64,000 nucleotides of DNA, taken from NCBI RefSeq assembly GCF_012848175.1, contig NZ_CP051651.1, positions 4,471,501 to 4,535,500 on the forward strand, given 5' to 3'. A model generated the notes under the pieces. The model was not told the origin of the DNA. It worked only from the letters and a program-made list of their open reading frames with translations, and made no database searches. This document shows, in pieces, positions 7,193 through 16,381 of this stretch; the first letter of the stretch is position 1, and the number at the start of each line of letters is the position of its first letter. The stretch comes from Xanthomonas campestris pv. badrii (GTDB lineage: Bacteria > Pseudomonadota > Gammaproteobacteria > Xanthomonadales > Xanthomonadaceae). A program made the position numbers and the translations under genes.

Positions 7193-8686
7193 TTACTTGA
7201 CCGGTTCGGGCTTGTCCGCAGGCGCAGCCGGTTCGGCCGTTTCGCTCGGCTTGTCGGCAGGCCTGGGCTTGTCGGTTGCAGCCGGACGCGCTGCCGCCGG
7301 CTTCGCCTCGGTTGCAGGCTTGGCGGCGGCCTTTGCTTTCTGTGCCGCCTGGGCCTTGGCCTTGCGCGCGGCTTGCGCCTTGGCGGCCGAGCCGGGCTGC
7401 TTGAGTTCGGACAGGGCCGCGGCGATTGGACCATCGCCCGGCAACACATCGCCGGCGCTGTAGCCTTCTTCGCCCTCGTCGTCGCCACGCAAATGGCCGG
7501 GCAAGGTGGCTTCGCTGTAGTCGGCCAGGCTGGCCGGCACATCCGCATCGCCCGGCTGCGGTTCGGGCATCAGCTGCACTTCCGGCACGATGCCGCTGGC
7601 CTGGATCGACTTGCCGCTGGGCGTGTAATAGCGCGCGGTGGTGAGCTTGACCGAATCGCCGTTGTCCAGCGGCAGCACGGTCTGCACCGAGCCCTTGCCG
7701 AAGGTGCGGCTGCCGACGATGCGCGCGCGCTGGTTGTCGCGCAGCGCACCGGCCAGCACTTCCGAGGCACTGGCCGAGCCGGCGTCCACCAGCACCACCA
7801 CCGGTGCGCCGCCGAGCAGATCGCCCGGGGTGGCATCGAACTTGGCATCGCTGATGGAGATGCGCCCGCGGGTACTGACGATGTTGCCCTTGTCGAGCAG
7901 GTCGTCGGCCACCTGCACCGCCGAGGTCAGCAGACCACCGGGGTTGCTGCGCAGATCCAGCACCAGGCCGCGCAACTTGCCGCCGGCCTGCAACTGCTTG
8001 AGGTTCTTCTGGAAGTCGGCACCGGTGTCGGCCTGGAAGGTGCTGATGCGGATGTAGCCGTAGCCCGGCTCCAGCAGCTTGCTGCGCACGCTGGCCACGC
8101 GGATGGTCTGGCGCTGCAGGGTCACGTCGAACGGCTTGGGCGTCTTGTCGCGCACGATGGTCAAGGTGACCTTGCTGCCGGATTCGCCGCGCAGCGGTTC
8201 CATCGCCTTGCTGGCATCGATCGGCTTGCCGTCGATGGCCACGATCACGTCGCCGGCGCGGATGCCGGCCCGCGCGGCCGGGGTGTCGTCGATCGGCGCG
8301 ATCACCTTGAGCGTGTTGTCCTGCTGCTGTAGCAACTCCACGCCGATGCCGTCGTAGGCACCGCTGGCCTGTTCGTCGAAGGCCTCGGCGTCTTCCTTGT
8401 CGAAATAGGTGCTGTGCGGGTCCAGGTCCGAGAGCAGGCCGCGCACCGCCGCATGCATCAGCTTCTTGTCTTCGACCGGGTCGACGTAGGCCTGCTTGAC
8501 CGCGTTGTACACCGCCACGAAGCGGCGGATTTCGTCCAGCGGTACCTTGGAGACGGCGGCTTCATCGGCTTCCGGGTCGTCCGCGGTGGCCTGGGCGGCA
8601 GCGGCGGCGGGACGGGCGGTCTGCGCCCAACCAGGCGACGCGAACAAGGCCAGCGACAGGGCAACGGACAGTACGGCTACGCGCAT
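7193..8686 (-). CDS. ctpA: C-terminal processing peptidase, S41 family
   Basis: The 497-residue protein starts at ATG 8686, which has a GGAG site; an in-frame ATG five codons upstream lacks one. A signal peptide (VAVLSVALSLALFASPGWAQ) is followed by an N-terminal helical region (LDEIRRFVAVYNAVKQAYVDPVEDK), a PDZ domain (GIGVELLQQQ through VIVAIDGKPIDAS) and the S41 protease core. The catalytic Ser is in VLVDAGSASASEVLAGAL and the Lys in TFGKGSVQT. The C-terminus is a Lys/Ala/Pro-rich tail of about 100 residues. This periplasmic protease trims C-termini of envelope proteins. It lies downstream of envC on the same strand, with about 290 bases between them; the pairing of envC and ctpA is common in Proteobacteria and links it to peptidoglycan hydrolase control. 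Confidence 0.93.
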   Translation of the reverse strand: MRVAVLSVALSLALFASPGWAQTARPAAAAAQATADDPEADEAAVSKVPLDEIRRFVAVYNAVKQAYVDPVEDKKLMHAAVRGLLSDLDPHSTYFDKEDAEAFDEQASGAYDGIGVELLQQQDNTLKVIAPIDDTPAARAGIRAGDVIVAIDGKPIDASKAMEPLRGESGSKVTLTIVRDKTPKPFDVTLQRQTIRVASVRSKLLEPGYGYIRISTFQADTGADFQKNLKQLQAGGKLRGLVLDLRSNPGGLLTSAVQVADDLLDKGNIVSTRGRISISDAKFDATPGDLLGGAPVVVLVDAGSASASEVLAGALRDNQRARIVGSRTFGKGSVQTVLPLDNGDSVKLTTARYYTPSGKSIQASGIVPEVQLMPEPQPGDADVPASLADYSEATLPGHLRGDDEGEEGYSAGDVLPGDGPIAAALSELKQPGSAAKAQAARKAKAQAAQKAKAAAKPATEAKPAAARPAATDKPRPADKPSETAEPAAPADKPEPVK

Positions 8687-8979
8687 GAAGCACTCCGACA
8701 AAGAGATAAGACGCCCCGCAACGCGGGGCTGACCGGATTATGCGCGAAGCAGCGGTAAATCCGCGTTGAATTGCGCAGGCAGCGCGCAGGCGTTTGCAGG
8801 GCAGCCAGCGGGAAGGCCGGTAGCGGACGGGGCGCCCTGTGTCGTGGTGTGGCTTTGGCGCGGCGCACTGCATCTGGCAGGCAAGGCGCCCGGCGGTCAC
8901 ACCGCCGGCAGCATCGACACAGGTGCCCTGCTGGAGGGCTGCAAGCGCCTCCCGCCATCACCGCCATCGCGCGCAGCGA

Positions 8980-10278
8980 CTAACGCCGCTGCAACCAGCT
9001 CGAGGGGTCGACCGGCTGGCCGTTGCGGCGCAGTTCGAAATACAGCGCCGGCACGCCCTGCCCGCCCGAGTTGCCGACCTTGGCCACCGCGTCGCCGCGC
9101 TTGATCGCCGCGCCGGCATCGCGCAGCAAGGTGTCGTTGTGCGCATACAGGCTCATGTAGCCGTTGCCGTGGTCCACGATCAGGATCATGCCGTAGCCGG
9201 TCATCCAGTCGGAAAACACCACCGTGCCATCGGCCACGGCGGTGACGGTGGTGCCCTTGGGCGCACCGATCAACACGCCCTTGCTGGTGTGGCCATCGGG
9301 CAAGGTGGCATTGAAGCGGGCCAGCAGGTTGCCCGACACCGGCCAGCTGAGCCCTCCCACCTTGGGCGCTGGCGCGCTGGCCACGACCTTGGGCGGCGTC
9401 TTGCCGGCACGCTCGGGGCGCTCGGACTGGCCGCGTCTGGCCTGCGCGGCGGCTTCGGCGGCAGCGCGTTTAGCCGCGGCGCGTCGTTCGGCTTCGGCCT
9501 TGGCGGCAGCGGCACGCAGATTGGCGAGCAGCTGTTCCAGCGCCTTGGCATCCTGGCCCAGGGCCTTTTCGCGTTCGGCGCGCTGTTTGTAGCGGTCGTC
9601 CAGCTGCGCGACGGTGGCGGCCTGTCGCGCGCGATCCTTCTGCAGCGCCGCTGCCTGCGCCTTCTGCTGTGCGCGTGCGGCCTCCAGCGCCTGGCGCCGG
9701 CTGGCGATGTCCTGTTCCACCTTGGCCAATGCGTCCAGCTGGGTGGTCAGTGCCTGGATCTGCTGCGCGCGTGCGTTCTGCACATAGCGGTGGTCGGCCA
9801 GCATGCGCGTGGCATCGCCCACGGTGTCCTGCGACAGCAAGACCTTCAGTGGCGCGTTGCGACCCACCTGGTCGGCAGCGCGCAGCAACGCGGCCAGCTG
9901 CGCGCGCTGGCCCTGCAGGCCACGCTGCAGGCGCGCGCGGTCTTGCTGCAGCGTGGACAGGTGCTGCTGCTGCGTCTGCATCGCCGCTTCGGTCTCGCTG
10001 AGCGCGCGCGCGGTTTTGGCGACCTTTTCGTCGGCCTGGCGCAGCTGTTGGGCGGCGGTGCCGCGCTTGCCTTCCAGGTCGCGCCGATCGGCGCTGATGG
10101 TCTTGAGTTCATCGCGCAGCTGCTGCAGTTTGCGCTCGGTCTCGCGCTGGCTCTGCGCCGCCACGCCGGCGCTGCCCAGCAGCGAGCACGCCAACGCGGC
10201 AGCGGCCAGCCACGCGCGGCCACGCCCCGTGGCAAAGGCGAATGGCGGGCGCGGCAGCAGTGCGGGCGAAGAGGCCAA
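8980..10278 (-). CDS. envC: Murein hydrolase activator EnvC (M23/LytM family)
   Basis: A signal peptide (AWLAAAALACSLLGSAGVAAQ) is followed by a long coiled coil (RETERKLQQLRDELKTISADRRDLEGKRG and similar, about 230 residues) and a C-terminal LytM domain (GVLIGAPKGTTVTAVADGTVVFSDW, IVDHGNGYMSLYAHNDTLL, YFELRRNGQPVDPSSWL). The first zinc ligand His of active LytM enzymes is not seen (K-G-V-L-I-G instead), as expected of EnvC, which activates amidases rather than cutting peptidoglycan itself. The start is uncertain: no ATG fits, and I chose the TTG at 10278 before ASSPALLPRP. It is divergent from the VNG-repeat gene across 97 bases. The product acts in the periplasm at the division septum. Confidence 0.87.
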   Translation of the reverse strand: MASSPALLPRPPFAFATGRGRAWLAAAALACSLLGSAGVAAQSQRETERKLQQLRDELKTISADRRDLEGKRGTAAQQLRQADEKVAKTARALSETEAAMQTQQQHLSTLQQDRARLQRGLQGQRAQLAALLRAADQVGRNAPLKVLLSQDTVGDATRMLADHRYVQNARAQQIQALTTQLDALAKVEQDIASRRQALEAARAQQKAQAAALQKDRARQAATVAQLDDRYKQRAEREKALGQDAKALEQLLANLRAAAAKAEAERRAAAKRAAAEAAAQARRGQSERPERAGKTPPKVVASAPAPKVGGLSWPVSGNLLARFNATLPDGHTSKGVLIGAPKGTTVTAVADGTVVFSDWMTGYGMILIVDHGNGYMSLYAHNDTLLRDAGAAIKRGDAVAKVGNSGGQGVPALYFELRRNGQPVDPSSWLQRR

Positions 10279-10375
10279 CGAACGGTCCAGTGACTTCAGG
10301 CAGGTGCGCGATTGTAGCCACCCATGGTGTGATCGCCGCCACGTCCCAGACTGCCGCCACCGCGCGAGGTTCAGC

Positions 10376-11032
10376 ATGAAGCCCAACGTTCTTCTTCTGA
10401 CATTGTCCCTGGCCTGCGCGAGCGCCTGGGCCGACGACGACATCAGCAAGGTCAATGGCCGCATCAGTGCCGAAGCCGGCCAGGTGTATGGCGGCCTGGA
10501 AACGGTCAACGGGTCCATCGAGGTCGGCGCCGGCGCGCAGACCAAGAACGTGGAAACCGTCAACGGCGGGATCCAGATCGGCAACGGCGCACGCACCGGC
10601 AGCGTGTCCACGGTCAACGGCGCGATCTCCCTGGGCCAGAAGGTCACCGTGTCCGGCGGGCTGGAAACCGTCAACGGCAGCGTGCTGGTGGAGCGCGGCA
10701 GTCAGGTCAGTGGCGGCGTGGAAACCGTCAACGGCAGTGTCGGCCTGGTGGAAACCGAGCTCGGCAAAGGCATCGAGACGGTCAATGGCGACATCACCGT
10801 CGGGGTGGGCTCGCACGTGCATGGCGGCATCACGGTGACCAAGCCGAATTTCGGTTTTTCGTTCAAGCCGGCGCGCAAGCCGCGTGTGGTGATCGGCCCC
10901 AAGGCGGTGGTCGACGGGCCGCTGCATTTCGAGCGTGAGGTGGACCTGTACGTGCACCGCAGCGCCAAGATCGGTGCGGTCAGCGGCGCCACCGCCCGCA
11001 GCTTCGACAGCGACGTGGCGCCCAAGGACTGA
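10376..11032 (+). CDS. Exported protein with seven VNG repeats (probable beta-solenoid)
   Basis: The 218-residue protein has a signal peptide (MKPNVLLLTLSLACASAWA) and then seven units of about 18 residues, each beginning with a [KT]VNG element: SKVNG, LETVNG, VETVNG, VSTVNG, LETVNG, VETVNG, IETVNG. Each is followed by a beta-like G-[SI]-[IV] strand. This regular pattern suggests a right-handed beta-solenoid resembling DUF4097 or polymer-forming cytoskeletal folds; that is an inference. The C-terminal part (KPNFGFSFKPARKPRVVIGPKA) breaks the repeat, then VVDGPLHFEREVDLYVHRSAKIG resembles another solenoid turn. It has a GAGG-type ribosome site and is divergent from envC. Function is unknown; periplasmic or surface location is likely. 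Confidence 0.8.
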   Translation: MKPNVLLLTLSLACASAWADDDISKVNGRISAEAGQVYGGLETVNGSIEVGAGAQTKNVETVNGGIQIGNGARTGSVSTVNGAISLGQKVTVSGGLETVNGSVLVERGSQVSGGVETVNGSVGLVETELGKGIETVNGDITVGVGSHVHGGITVTKPNFGFSFKPARKPRVVIGPKAVVDGPLHFEREVDLYVHRSAKIGAVSGATARSFDSDVAPKD

Positions 11033-11087
11033 CGCGCTCACCACACGGACGCTCTAAGATCGGAACTCCGTTGCACGAGGAGTTCCG

Positions 11088-12899
11088 ATGCCCCGCAAGA
11101 TCCTGTTGTGCCTGGCTGCGACCCTGGCCGTGGCCGGTTGCAAGCGCGAATCGGCCGAGGCGCCGGCCACCCCGGTGACGCAGACGCCAGCCGATGCCGC
11201 GCCCAGCGCTCCGGCCAGCCGGCACGCGTTCTCGCCGGAGCTGACCAGCGGCGACTTCGCCGAGCTGGTCAAGACGCTGGCCTCCGATGCGTTCGAAGGG
11301 CGCGGCCCGGGCACGCCCGGCGAGGAAAAGACCGTCACCTACATCCGTGACCAGATGCAGCGTATCGGCTTGCAGCCGGGCAATGGCGACAGCTGGTTCC
11401 AGGACGTGCCGATGGTGGAAACCACCGCCGATGCCGCTACCGCGCCCAGCCTGCGCAGCGGCGAGCAGACCCGCACCCTCGCCTTCGGCACCGACATCGT
11501 GCTGGGCACGCGCACCGGCCAGCCGGAGGTCAAGCTGGACAACAGCGAGCTGGTGTTCGTCGGCTATGGCGTGGATGCGCCCGAGCAGCAGTGGAACGAT
11601 TACGCCGGCCAGGACTGGAAGGGCAAGACGGTGGTGATGTTCGTCAACGACCCCGGCTTCCACAGCAACGACCCCAAGCTGTTCGACGGCAAGCGCATGA
11701 CCTACTACGGGCGCTGGACCTACAAGTTCGAGGAAGCCGCGCGCAAGGGTGCAGCGGCGGCGTTGATCGTGCACGACACCCCTGGCGCCAGCTATGGGTG
11801 GGATGTGGTCAAGAATTCCTGGTCCGGCCCGCAATACGATCTGCCGGCCAAGGACGACCCGGATCCGCGCGTGCCGGTGCAGGGCTGGATCAGCGCCGAC
11901 ACCGCCAAGCAGCTGTTTGCCAATGCCGGGCTGGACCTGGCGCAGGCGTACAAGGATGCCGGCAAGCGCGGCTTCAAGCCGGTGCCATTGAAGGCCAGCT
12001 GGTCGGTGGACCTGAAGAGCAGCATCGCCGAAAAGACCTCGCGCAACGTGGTCGGCGTGCTGCCGGGCACCAGTCATGCCGACGAGGCGGTGCTGTACAT
12101 GGCGCACTGGGATCACCTGGGCAAGCACCCGGGCGAGAGCGGCGACAACATCTACAACGGCGCCGTGGACAACGCCACCGGCGTGGCCGGCATCCTGGAA
12201 ATCGCCGATGCGTTCGCGCATCAGGACCCCAAGCCGGAGCGGTCGGTGGTGTTCGTGGCGGTGACCCTGGAAGAATCCGGCCTGCTCGGCTCCAAGTATT
12301 ACGTCGCCAACCCGAGCTTCCCGCTGGACAAGATCGCCGCGGTGATCAACATCGATGCGATGTCGGTGGCCGGACGCGCGCGCGACATGACCGTGGTGGG
12401 CATGGGCAGTTCGGAGCTGGAGGACATCCTCAAGCCGCTCGCCGCGATGCAGGGCCGCAGCCTGCATGCCGAAGCCACGCCGGAAAGCGGCTCGTATTTC
12501 CGCTCGGATCACTTCAACTTCGCCAAGGCCGGCGTGCCGGCGCTGTATGCCGATGGCGGCGAAGACCTGCGCGAGGGCGGCACCGCGGCCGGGCGTGCGG
12601 CGGCCGAGGACTACGGCCGCCATCGCTACCATGCACCCGGCGACCAATACGATGCGGCCACCTGGAAACTGGACGGCACCATCGAAGACCTGCAGGCGAT
12701 GTATGGCGTGGGCAAGGAAGTGGCGGTGGGTGGACGCTGGCCCAACTGGTATGCCGGCAACCCGTTCAAGGCCGCGCGCGACCGCATGATGGCCGGCAAA
12801 CCCGCCGCCACTGCGACCACGGGGCAGCCGGCCGTCGGCGAGTCGGGTGCAACCAACGGCAAGGCCAGGGAAACGAAGAAGGCCTCATCCGCGCGCTGA
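11088..12899 (+). CDS. M28-family metallopeptidase lipoprotein with PA domain
   Basis: The 603-residue protein has a lipoprotein signal (LAATLAVAGC; Cys17 or nearby is lipidated) and a Pro/Ala linker. A PA-type insert spans LVFVGYGVDAPEQQWNDYAG to AAALIVHDTPG. The M28 catalytic domain holds AHWDHLG (zinc His and Asp), NGAVDNATG (bridging Asp), TLEESGLLGS (catalytic Glu and zinc Glu), INIDAM (zinc Asp) and YHAPGD (zinc His). All ligands of the di-zinc site are present, so it should be an active aminopeptidase anchored to an envelope membrane. The C-terminal 35 residues are Ala/Thr/Lys-rich. It follows the VNG-repeat gene by 55 bases and is closed by a strong terminator at 12982-13017. Confidence 0.93.
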   Translation: MPRKILLCLAATLAVAGCKRESAEAPATPVTQTPADAAPSAPASRHAFSPELTSGDFAELVKTLASDAFEGRGPGTPGEEKTVTYIRDQMQRIGLQPGNGDSWFQDVPMVETTADAATAPSLRSGEQTRTLAFGTDIVLGTRTGQPEVKLDNSELVFVGYGVDAPEQQWNDYAGQDWKGKTVVMFVNDPGFHSNDPKLFDGKRMTYYGRWTYKFEEAARKGAAAALIVHDTPGASYGWDVVKNSWSGPQYDLPAKDDPDPRVPVQGWISADTAKQLFANAGLDLAQAYKDAGKRGFKPVPLKASWSVDLKSSIAEKTSRNVVGVLPGTSHADEAVLYMAHWDHLGKHPGESGDNIYNGAVDNATGVAGILEIADAFAHQDPKPERSVVFVAVTLEESGLLGSKYYVANPSFPLDKIAAVINIDAMSVAGRARDMTVVGMGSSELEDILKPLAAMQGRSLHAEATPESGSYFRSDHFNFAKAGVPALYADGGEDLREGGTAAGRAAAEDYGRHRYHAPGDQYDAATWKLDGTIEDLQAMYGVGKEVAVGGRWPNWYAGNPFKAARDRMMAGKPAATATTGQPAVGESGATNGKARETKKASSAR

Positions 12900-12981
12900 C
12901 GCTTGCGGCTGCGCCGTCGCCGCTGTGGCGGCGCAGCGCCGAAAAGAGTTCGCGCGGCGGGTGGTGAAATGGTGATGCGTC

Positions 12982-13017
12982 ACGCAAAGGGGCCTCCGAT
13001 TGGAGGCCCCTTTGCGT
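12982..13017. terminator. Bidirectional terminator, perfect 16-bp stem
   Basis: The arms ACGCAAAGGGGCCTCC and GGAGGCCCCTTTGCGT are exact inverted repeats around a GATT loop. The TTTGCGT side gives a short T-run. It lies between the M28 gene and the convergent PepSY gene and could serve both. Confidence 0.8.
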
Positions 13018-13205
13018 TGCTGGAATGGTGTGACGCATTGGCCAGTCGCCATGCGATGCGGCAGTACGCCGCGCTGCCGCGCTGGATACGTGGCTGCTTC
13101 GACAGCCACACCTGCATCCATCGCCTAGTGGCGGGTCAATCGCAGCACCTGAGCGTTAGCGGTCCTGCCTCACGCACTCAGCGTCCGGGTACGATCCCGT
13201 CGCAC

Positions 13206-13649
13206 TCAATCGCCGTCGACGCTGACCACGTGGCCATCGTCCGGATCGACATGCAGCTCCACCTCCTGTCCATTGCGCTTGGCATCGGCCTTCCACAACC
13301 CGTCCTCGAACTTGAGGTCGTGCACGTCGCTATAGCCGCCGGTGGACAGCGCTGCGCGCACATCGGCCTCGCTCAAGCGCGAGGTGGTCTGATCGCCGTA
13401 CACGCGGCCGGTCACCGGATCGATGTGCACGTCCACATCCTTGCCGTCGCCACTGCGCGCATCGGCGGTCCACACGCCATGCTCGAACTTGACGTCGTGC
13501 ACCTTGGTGTAGCCCTTGGCGGTCAGCATGCTGGTGACTTCGGTGGAGGTCAGCGCCTTGGCCGGCTTGGCCGCGTCCTGTGCGAACGCGCCGTGCGAAG
13601 CCAGCGTCAATGCGCCGATCAATGCGGTGGTCATCATGCGATGTGTCAT
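13206..13649 (-). CDS. Exported protein with two PepSY domains
   Basis: The protein has 147 residues from ATG 13649, which follows a GGAG site. A signal peptide (MMTTALIGALTLASHGAFA) precedes two PepSY-like units: EVTSMLTAKGYTKVHDVKFEHGVWTADARSGDGKDVDVHIDPVTGRVY and DVRAALSTGGYSDVHDLKFEDGLWKADAKRNGQEVELHVDPDDGHVVS. Each has the family's closing H[IV]DP-x2-G signature. PepSY domains are found in M4 protease propeptides and in small periplasmic proteins thought to inhibit or chaperone proteases. No protease lies adjacent, so the partner is unknown. The gene appears to be a single transcription unit. Confidence 0.88.
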   Translation of the reverse strand: MTHRMMTTALIGALTLASHGAFAQDAAKPAKALTSTEVTSMLTAKGYTKVHDVKFEHGVWTADARSGDGKDVDVHIDPVTGRVYGDQTTSRLSEADVRAALSTGGYSDVHDLKFEDGLWKADAKRNGQEVELHVDPDDGHVVSVDGD

Positions 13650-13832
13650 GGGAGGCTCCTGCTGTCGAAGTGGAGCCATGCTGGCCGCGCCAGTATCGTG
13701 AAAGGGTGAAGGAATCGCCAAGGCGGCACTCAAAGTTCAGCTAACTGAAGGTGCCGTGCATCCAGCGGCCACTGTCCATCGGGGATTCACCCTGTATCGC
13801 GGCGCGTTGTCACTTCAGTGGACACCAGACGC

Positions 13833-13860
13833 AAACAAGCCGCCTTGCGGCGGCTTGTTT
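13833..13860 (-). terminator. Terminator of endoglucanase gene 1
   Basis: A perfect 12-bp inverted repeat, AAACAAGCCGCC-TTGC-GGCGGCTTGTTT, lies 21 bases beyond the stop codon at 13882. Both flanks carry T-runs on their respective strands. Confidence 0.85.
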
Positions 13861-13881
13861 CATGCACTCGGCAGCATGCAC

Positions 13882-14982
13882 TCAGCGGGTTTTCGCAGCG
13901 GCAGGCGCGCGTGCTGCAGCAGCGGCAGGTGCCCGCGTCGCGCGCGTGGCCAGCGGTGACAGGATGGTCATCTGTGGCTTGTCGGTGCCGTCCTTGTTCG
14001 GATGCACGTTGTAGGCATACGACAGGTTCCACCATGAACCCGCCGCCCACCATGTCCAGCCCATCCATACATCGGCATTGCTTTCCATGTAGGTGAGCAT
14101 GCCTTGCAGCGCGGTATTGCAGACCGCGTTGTACGCGGTGCCGAACTCACCGAGAAAGCCACGCTTGCGATTGGTGCGCAGCCATTCGGTGAAGTTGCGC
14201 AGACGCTCCGCGCCGATGGTGGCGCTGACGCAGACGCTGCTGGTCCCGCTGGAATCGGCATCCAGATACTGATGCGCCTCGAACGCGTAACGGTTGAGCG
14301 GGTCGTAGATCGATGCCAGCGCGGTGGCGTTGGACTGACCGTCGCTGGTGGGCGAATACCAACTGTGCGCACCGGTCCACAGCGCGCCCGGCACCAGGAT
14401 CAGATTGTTGGCACCGGTCCTGCGGATCGCATCGATGGCGGCCTGCGCCGTTGCGGCCCATTCGCCGGAGGAGATGTTGTTGGGCTCATTCATCAGCCCG
14501 AAAATCACTGCGTTGTCGCTATTGAATGCCAGCGCCAGGCGACGCCACAGATCGGTAAACGTGGCGACCGGGACTTCCGGCCCGCCGATCCTGTAGCCGT
14601 AGTATTTGGCATAGTTATGGATATCGATCACCAGATACATGCCGGAGGCCTTGGCGCGCGCCACCGCCTGTTGCAGCAATGCCAGCTGCGCAGGATCCAG
14701 CTCGCCAAGCGCACTGGGTTGCAGACGCTCCCAGAGGATGGGCAGGCGGATGGTATTCATGCCAACGCCGGCGAAATAGGCGTAATCGCTCGCCGAGGCG
14801 TACATGTAATCCTTGTTGAGCACGCCGGGTTTTTTCGAGGATGCGAACTCGGCACCGGAGAGATTGACGCCGGCGTAGGTGAGCGCGCGCGTCTGTGCGT
14901 GGGCGGGCGACTGCCCGGCAAGCAACAGGACACACAAGGCGCATGCGGCGAGATGGCGCAGTGAGAAAGAGACACGTGACAT
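13882..14982 (-). CDS. egl: GH5 endoglucanase (cellulase), copy 1
   Basis: The 366-residue protein starts at ATG 14982 behind a GGAG site. It has a signal peptide (LAACALCVLLLAGQSPAHAQ) and a glycoside hydrolase 5 domain. The acid/base Glu is in LMNEPN (E166) and the nucleophile Glu in FLGEFG (E279); DIHNYAKYYG, AHQYLDADSSGTS and MGWTWWAAGSWW complete the family pattern. No carbohydrate-binding module follows; instead the C-terminus is a short Ala/Arg-rich tail (about 25 residues). It should hydrolyse beta-1,4-glucan in plant cell walls after export. It is one of three tandem paralogs, each with its own terminator. Secretion by the type II system is known for this family in Xanthomonas. Confidence 0.94.
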   Translation of the reverse strand: MSRVSFSLRHLAACALCVLLLAGQSPAHAQTRALTYAGVNLSGAEFASSKKPGVLNKDYMYASASDYAYFAGVGMNTIRLPILWERLQPSALGELDPAQLALLQQAVARAKASGMYLVIDIHNYAKYYGYRIGGPEVPVATFTDLWRRLALAFNSDNAVIFGLMNEPNNISSGEWAATAQAAIDAIRRTGANNLILVPGALWTGAHSWYSPTSDGQSNATALASIYDPLNRYAFEAHQYLDADSSGTSSVCVSATIGAERLRNFTEWLRTNRKRGFLGEFGTAYNAVCNTALQGMLTYMESNADVWMGWTWWAAGSWWNLSYAYNVHPNKDGTDKPQMTILSPLATRATRAPAAAAARAPAAAKTR

Positions 14983-15331
14983 GAAGCAACTCCTGGACAG
15001 GGAAGATGCATCGCCGCCCCGTTGGCGTGCGATCGGCGCAAGCTGCGCTGCATCTGCCTGTTGCAATGCATCACATGTGCCAAAGCGCACCACGGCAATG
15101 CACTGCGCCAGAAGTGCAATTCGCCGCACACTTATGGCGGTCGAGCACGTTCATCTGGGCCTATCACGTCTGTCTCAAAGGCCGCGTGATTCCAACGACA
15201 GCCGAATGCGCCGACATGCTGGCGTCGTGCCAGTTGCGTGGCGCCATTCCGGTGGCGCATCGGTCGCGCACTCTCATAAAGAGCGATGCCGTCGCAGGAC
15301 GGCATCGCTGGGACATCTGGAGTTGTGTGGA
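14983..15331. other. Spacer between endoglucanase genes 1 and 2
   Basis: No credible gene is seen in these 349 bases. They hold the terminator of the second endoglucanase at 15282-15309 and presumably the promoter of the first; I cannot define the -35/-10 elements. Confidence 0.5.
15282..15309 (-). terminator. Terminator of endoglucanase gene 2
   Basis: A perfect 12-bp stem, AGCGATGCCGTC-GCAG-GACGGCATCGCT, lies just past the stop codon at 15332. On the minus strand it is followed by CTTTATGAG, a weak T-run. Confidence 0.75.
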
Positions 15332-16381
15332 TCAGCGCGTGATACGGCGCGCGTGCGCACTCAGGATGGACAGCTGCGGTTTGTCGCGTCCGTTTGCATC
15401 GGGCTGTAGCGTGAATGGGTAATCCGCACGCCACCACGCACCGGCCGCCCACACGCTGGAGCCTACCCAGACATCGCGATTGGCTTCCAGGTAGCGCAGC
15501 ATGTCGTCCAGTGCACGCATGCATGTCGGGTTGCGGGAGGCGCCGAACTCACCGAGAAATCCACGCTTGCGCTGGCTACGCAGCCAGCCGGTGAAACTGC
15601 GAAGACGTTCCGAGCCGATGGTGGCGCTGACGCATCCGGCGCTGGTGCCGCTTGAGTCGGCATCCAGGTACTGGTGCACTTCGATGGCGTAGCGGTTGAG
15701 CGGATCTCGAATGGTGGCCAGCGCAACGGCGTTGGATTGACCGGCAATGGTGGAGTACCAACTATGTGCACCGGACCAGAGCGCGCCGGGCACGAGGATG
15801 ACGTTGTTGGCACCGGTGGCGCGGATGCTGTCGATCGACGCTTGCGCGGCGGCGGCCCAGTTTTGCGGAGCGATGTCGTAGGGCTCGTTCATCAGCCCGA
15901 ACATCACTGCGTTATCGCTCTTGAAGGCCGCGGCCAGGCGCCGCCAGAGATCGGTGAAGGTCTTGATCGGCACGCGCGCGGTGCCGATCTTCTGGCCGTA
16001 ATACTTCGCGTAGTTATGGATGTCCAGGATCAACACCATGTCGGCGGCCTTGGCATTGGCCACTGCCTGCCGAATCAGTGCCAGCTGTGCGGGATCGAGT
16101 GCGCCCTGGGCCTTGGGTTGCAGGCGTTCCCAGGCGATGGGCAAACGTACGACGTTCATGCCGGTATCGGCGAAGTGCTGGTACTCGCTGGCAGCGGGAT
16201 AGCGATAGTCGACATTGATGATGCCAGGACGTTTGGCCGAGGCGATTTCTGCGCCGGAAAGATTGATGCCTGCATAGCGCAGTGCACCGCTTTGGGCCTG
16301 CGCCTGCGCAAGCGCGGCCACCAACAACAGCAATAGCGCACAGCACAGCAGCTGGCGCGGCCAGGTAGGGGAGAGGAACAT
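15332..16381 (-). CDS. egl: GH5 endoglucanase (cellulase), copy 2
   Basis: The 349-residue protein starts at ATG 16381 behind a GGAG site. A hydrophobic signal peptide (LLCCALLLLLVAALAQAQAQ) leads into the GH5 domain. Catalytic residues are kept: LMNEPYD (E166, acid/base) and FLGEFGAS (E278, nucleophile). Compared with its two neighbours, the motif before the last aromatic cluster reads VGSSVWAAGAWW where they have xGWTWWAAGxWW. This replaces a Trp pair that usually lines the substrate cleft and may change specificity or activity. There is no cellulose-binding domain. It is probably exported and acts on beta-glucan. Confidence 0.93.
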   Translation of the reverse strand: MFLSPTWPRQLLCCALLLLLVAALAQAQAQSGALRYAGINLSGAEIASAKRPGIINVDYRYPAASEYQHFADTGMNVVRLPIAWERLQPKAQGALDPAQLALIRQAVANAKAADMVLILDIHNYAKYYGQKIGTARVPIKTFTDLWRRLAAAFKSDNAVMFGLMNEPYDIAPQNWAAAAQASIDSIRATGANNVILVPGALWSGAHSWYSTIAGQSNAVALATIRDPLNRYAIEVHQYLDADSSGTSAGCVSATIGSERLRSFTGWLRSQRKRGFLGEFGASRNPTCMRALDDMLRYLEANRDVWVGSSVWAAGAWWRADYPFTLQPDANGRDKPQLSILSAHARRITR

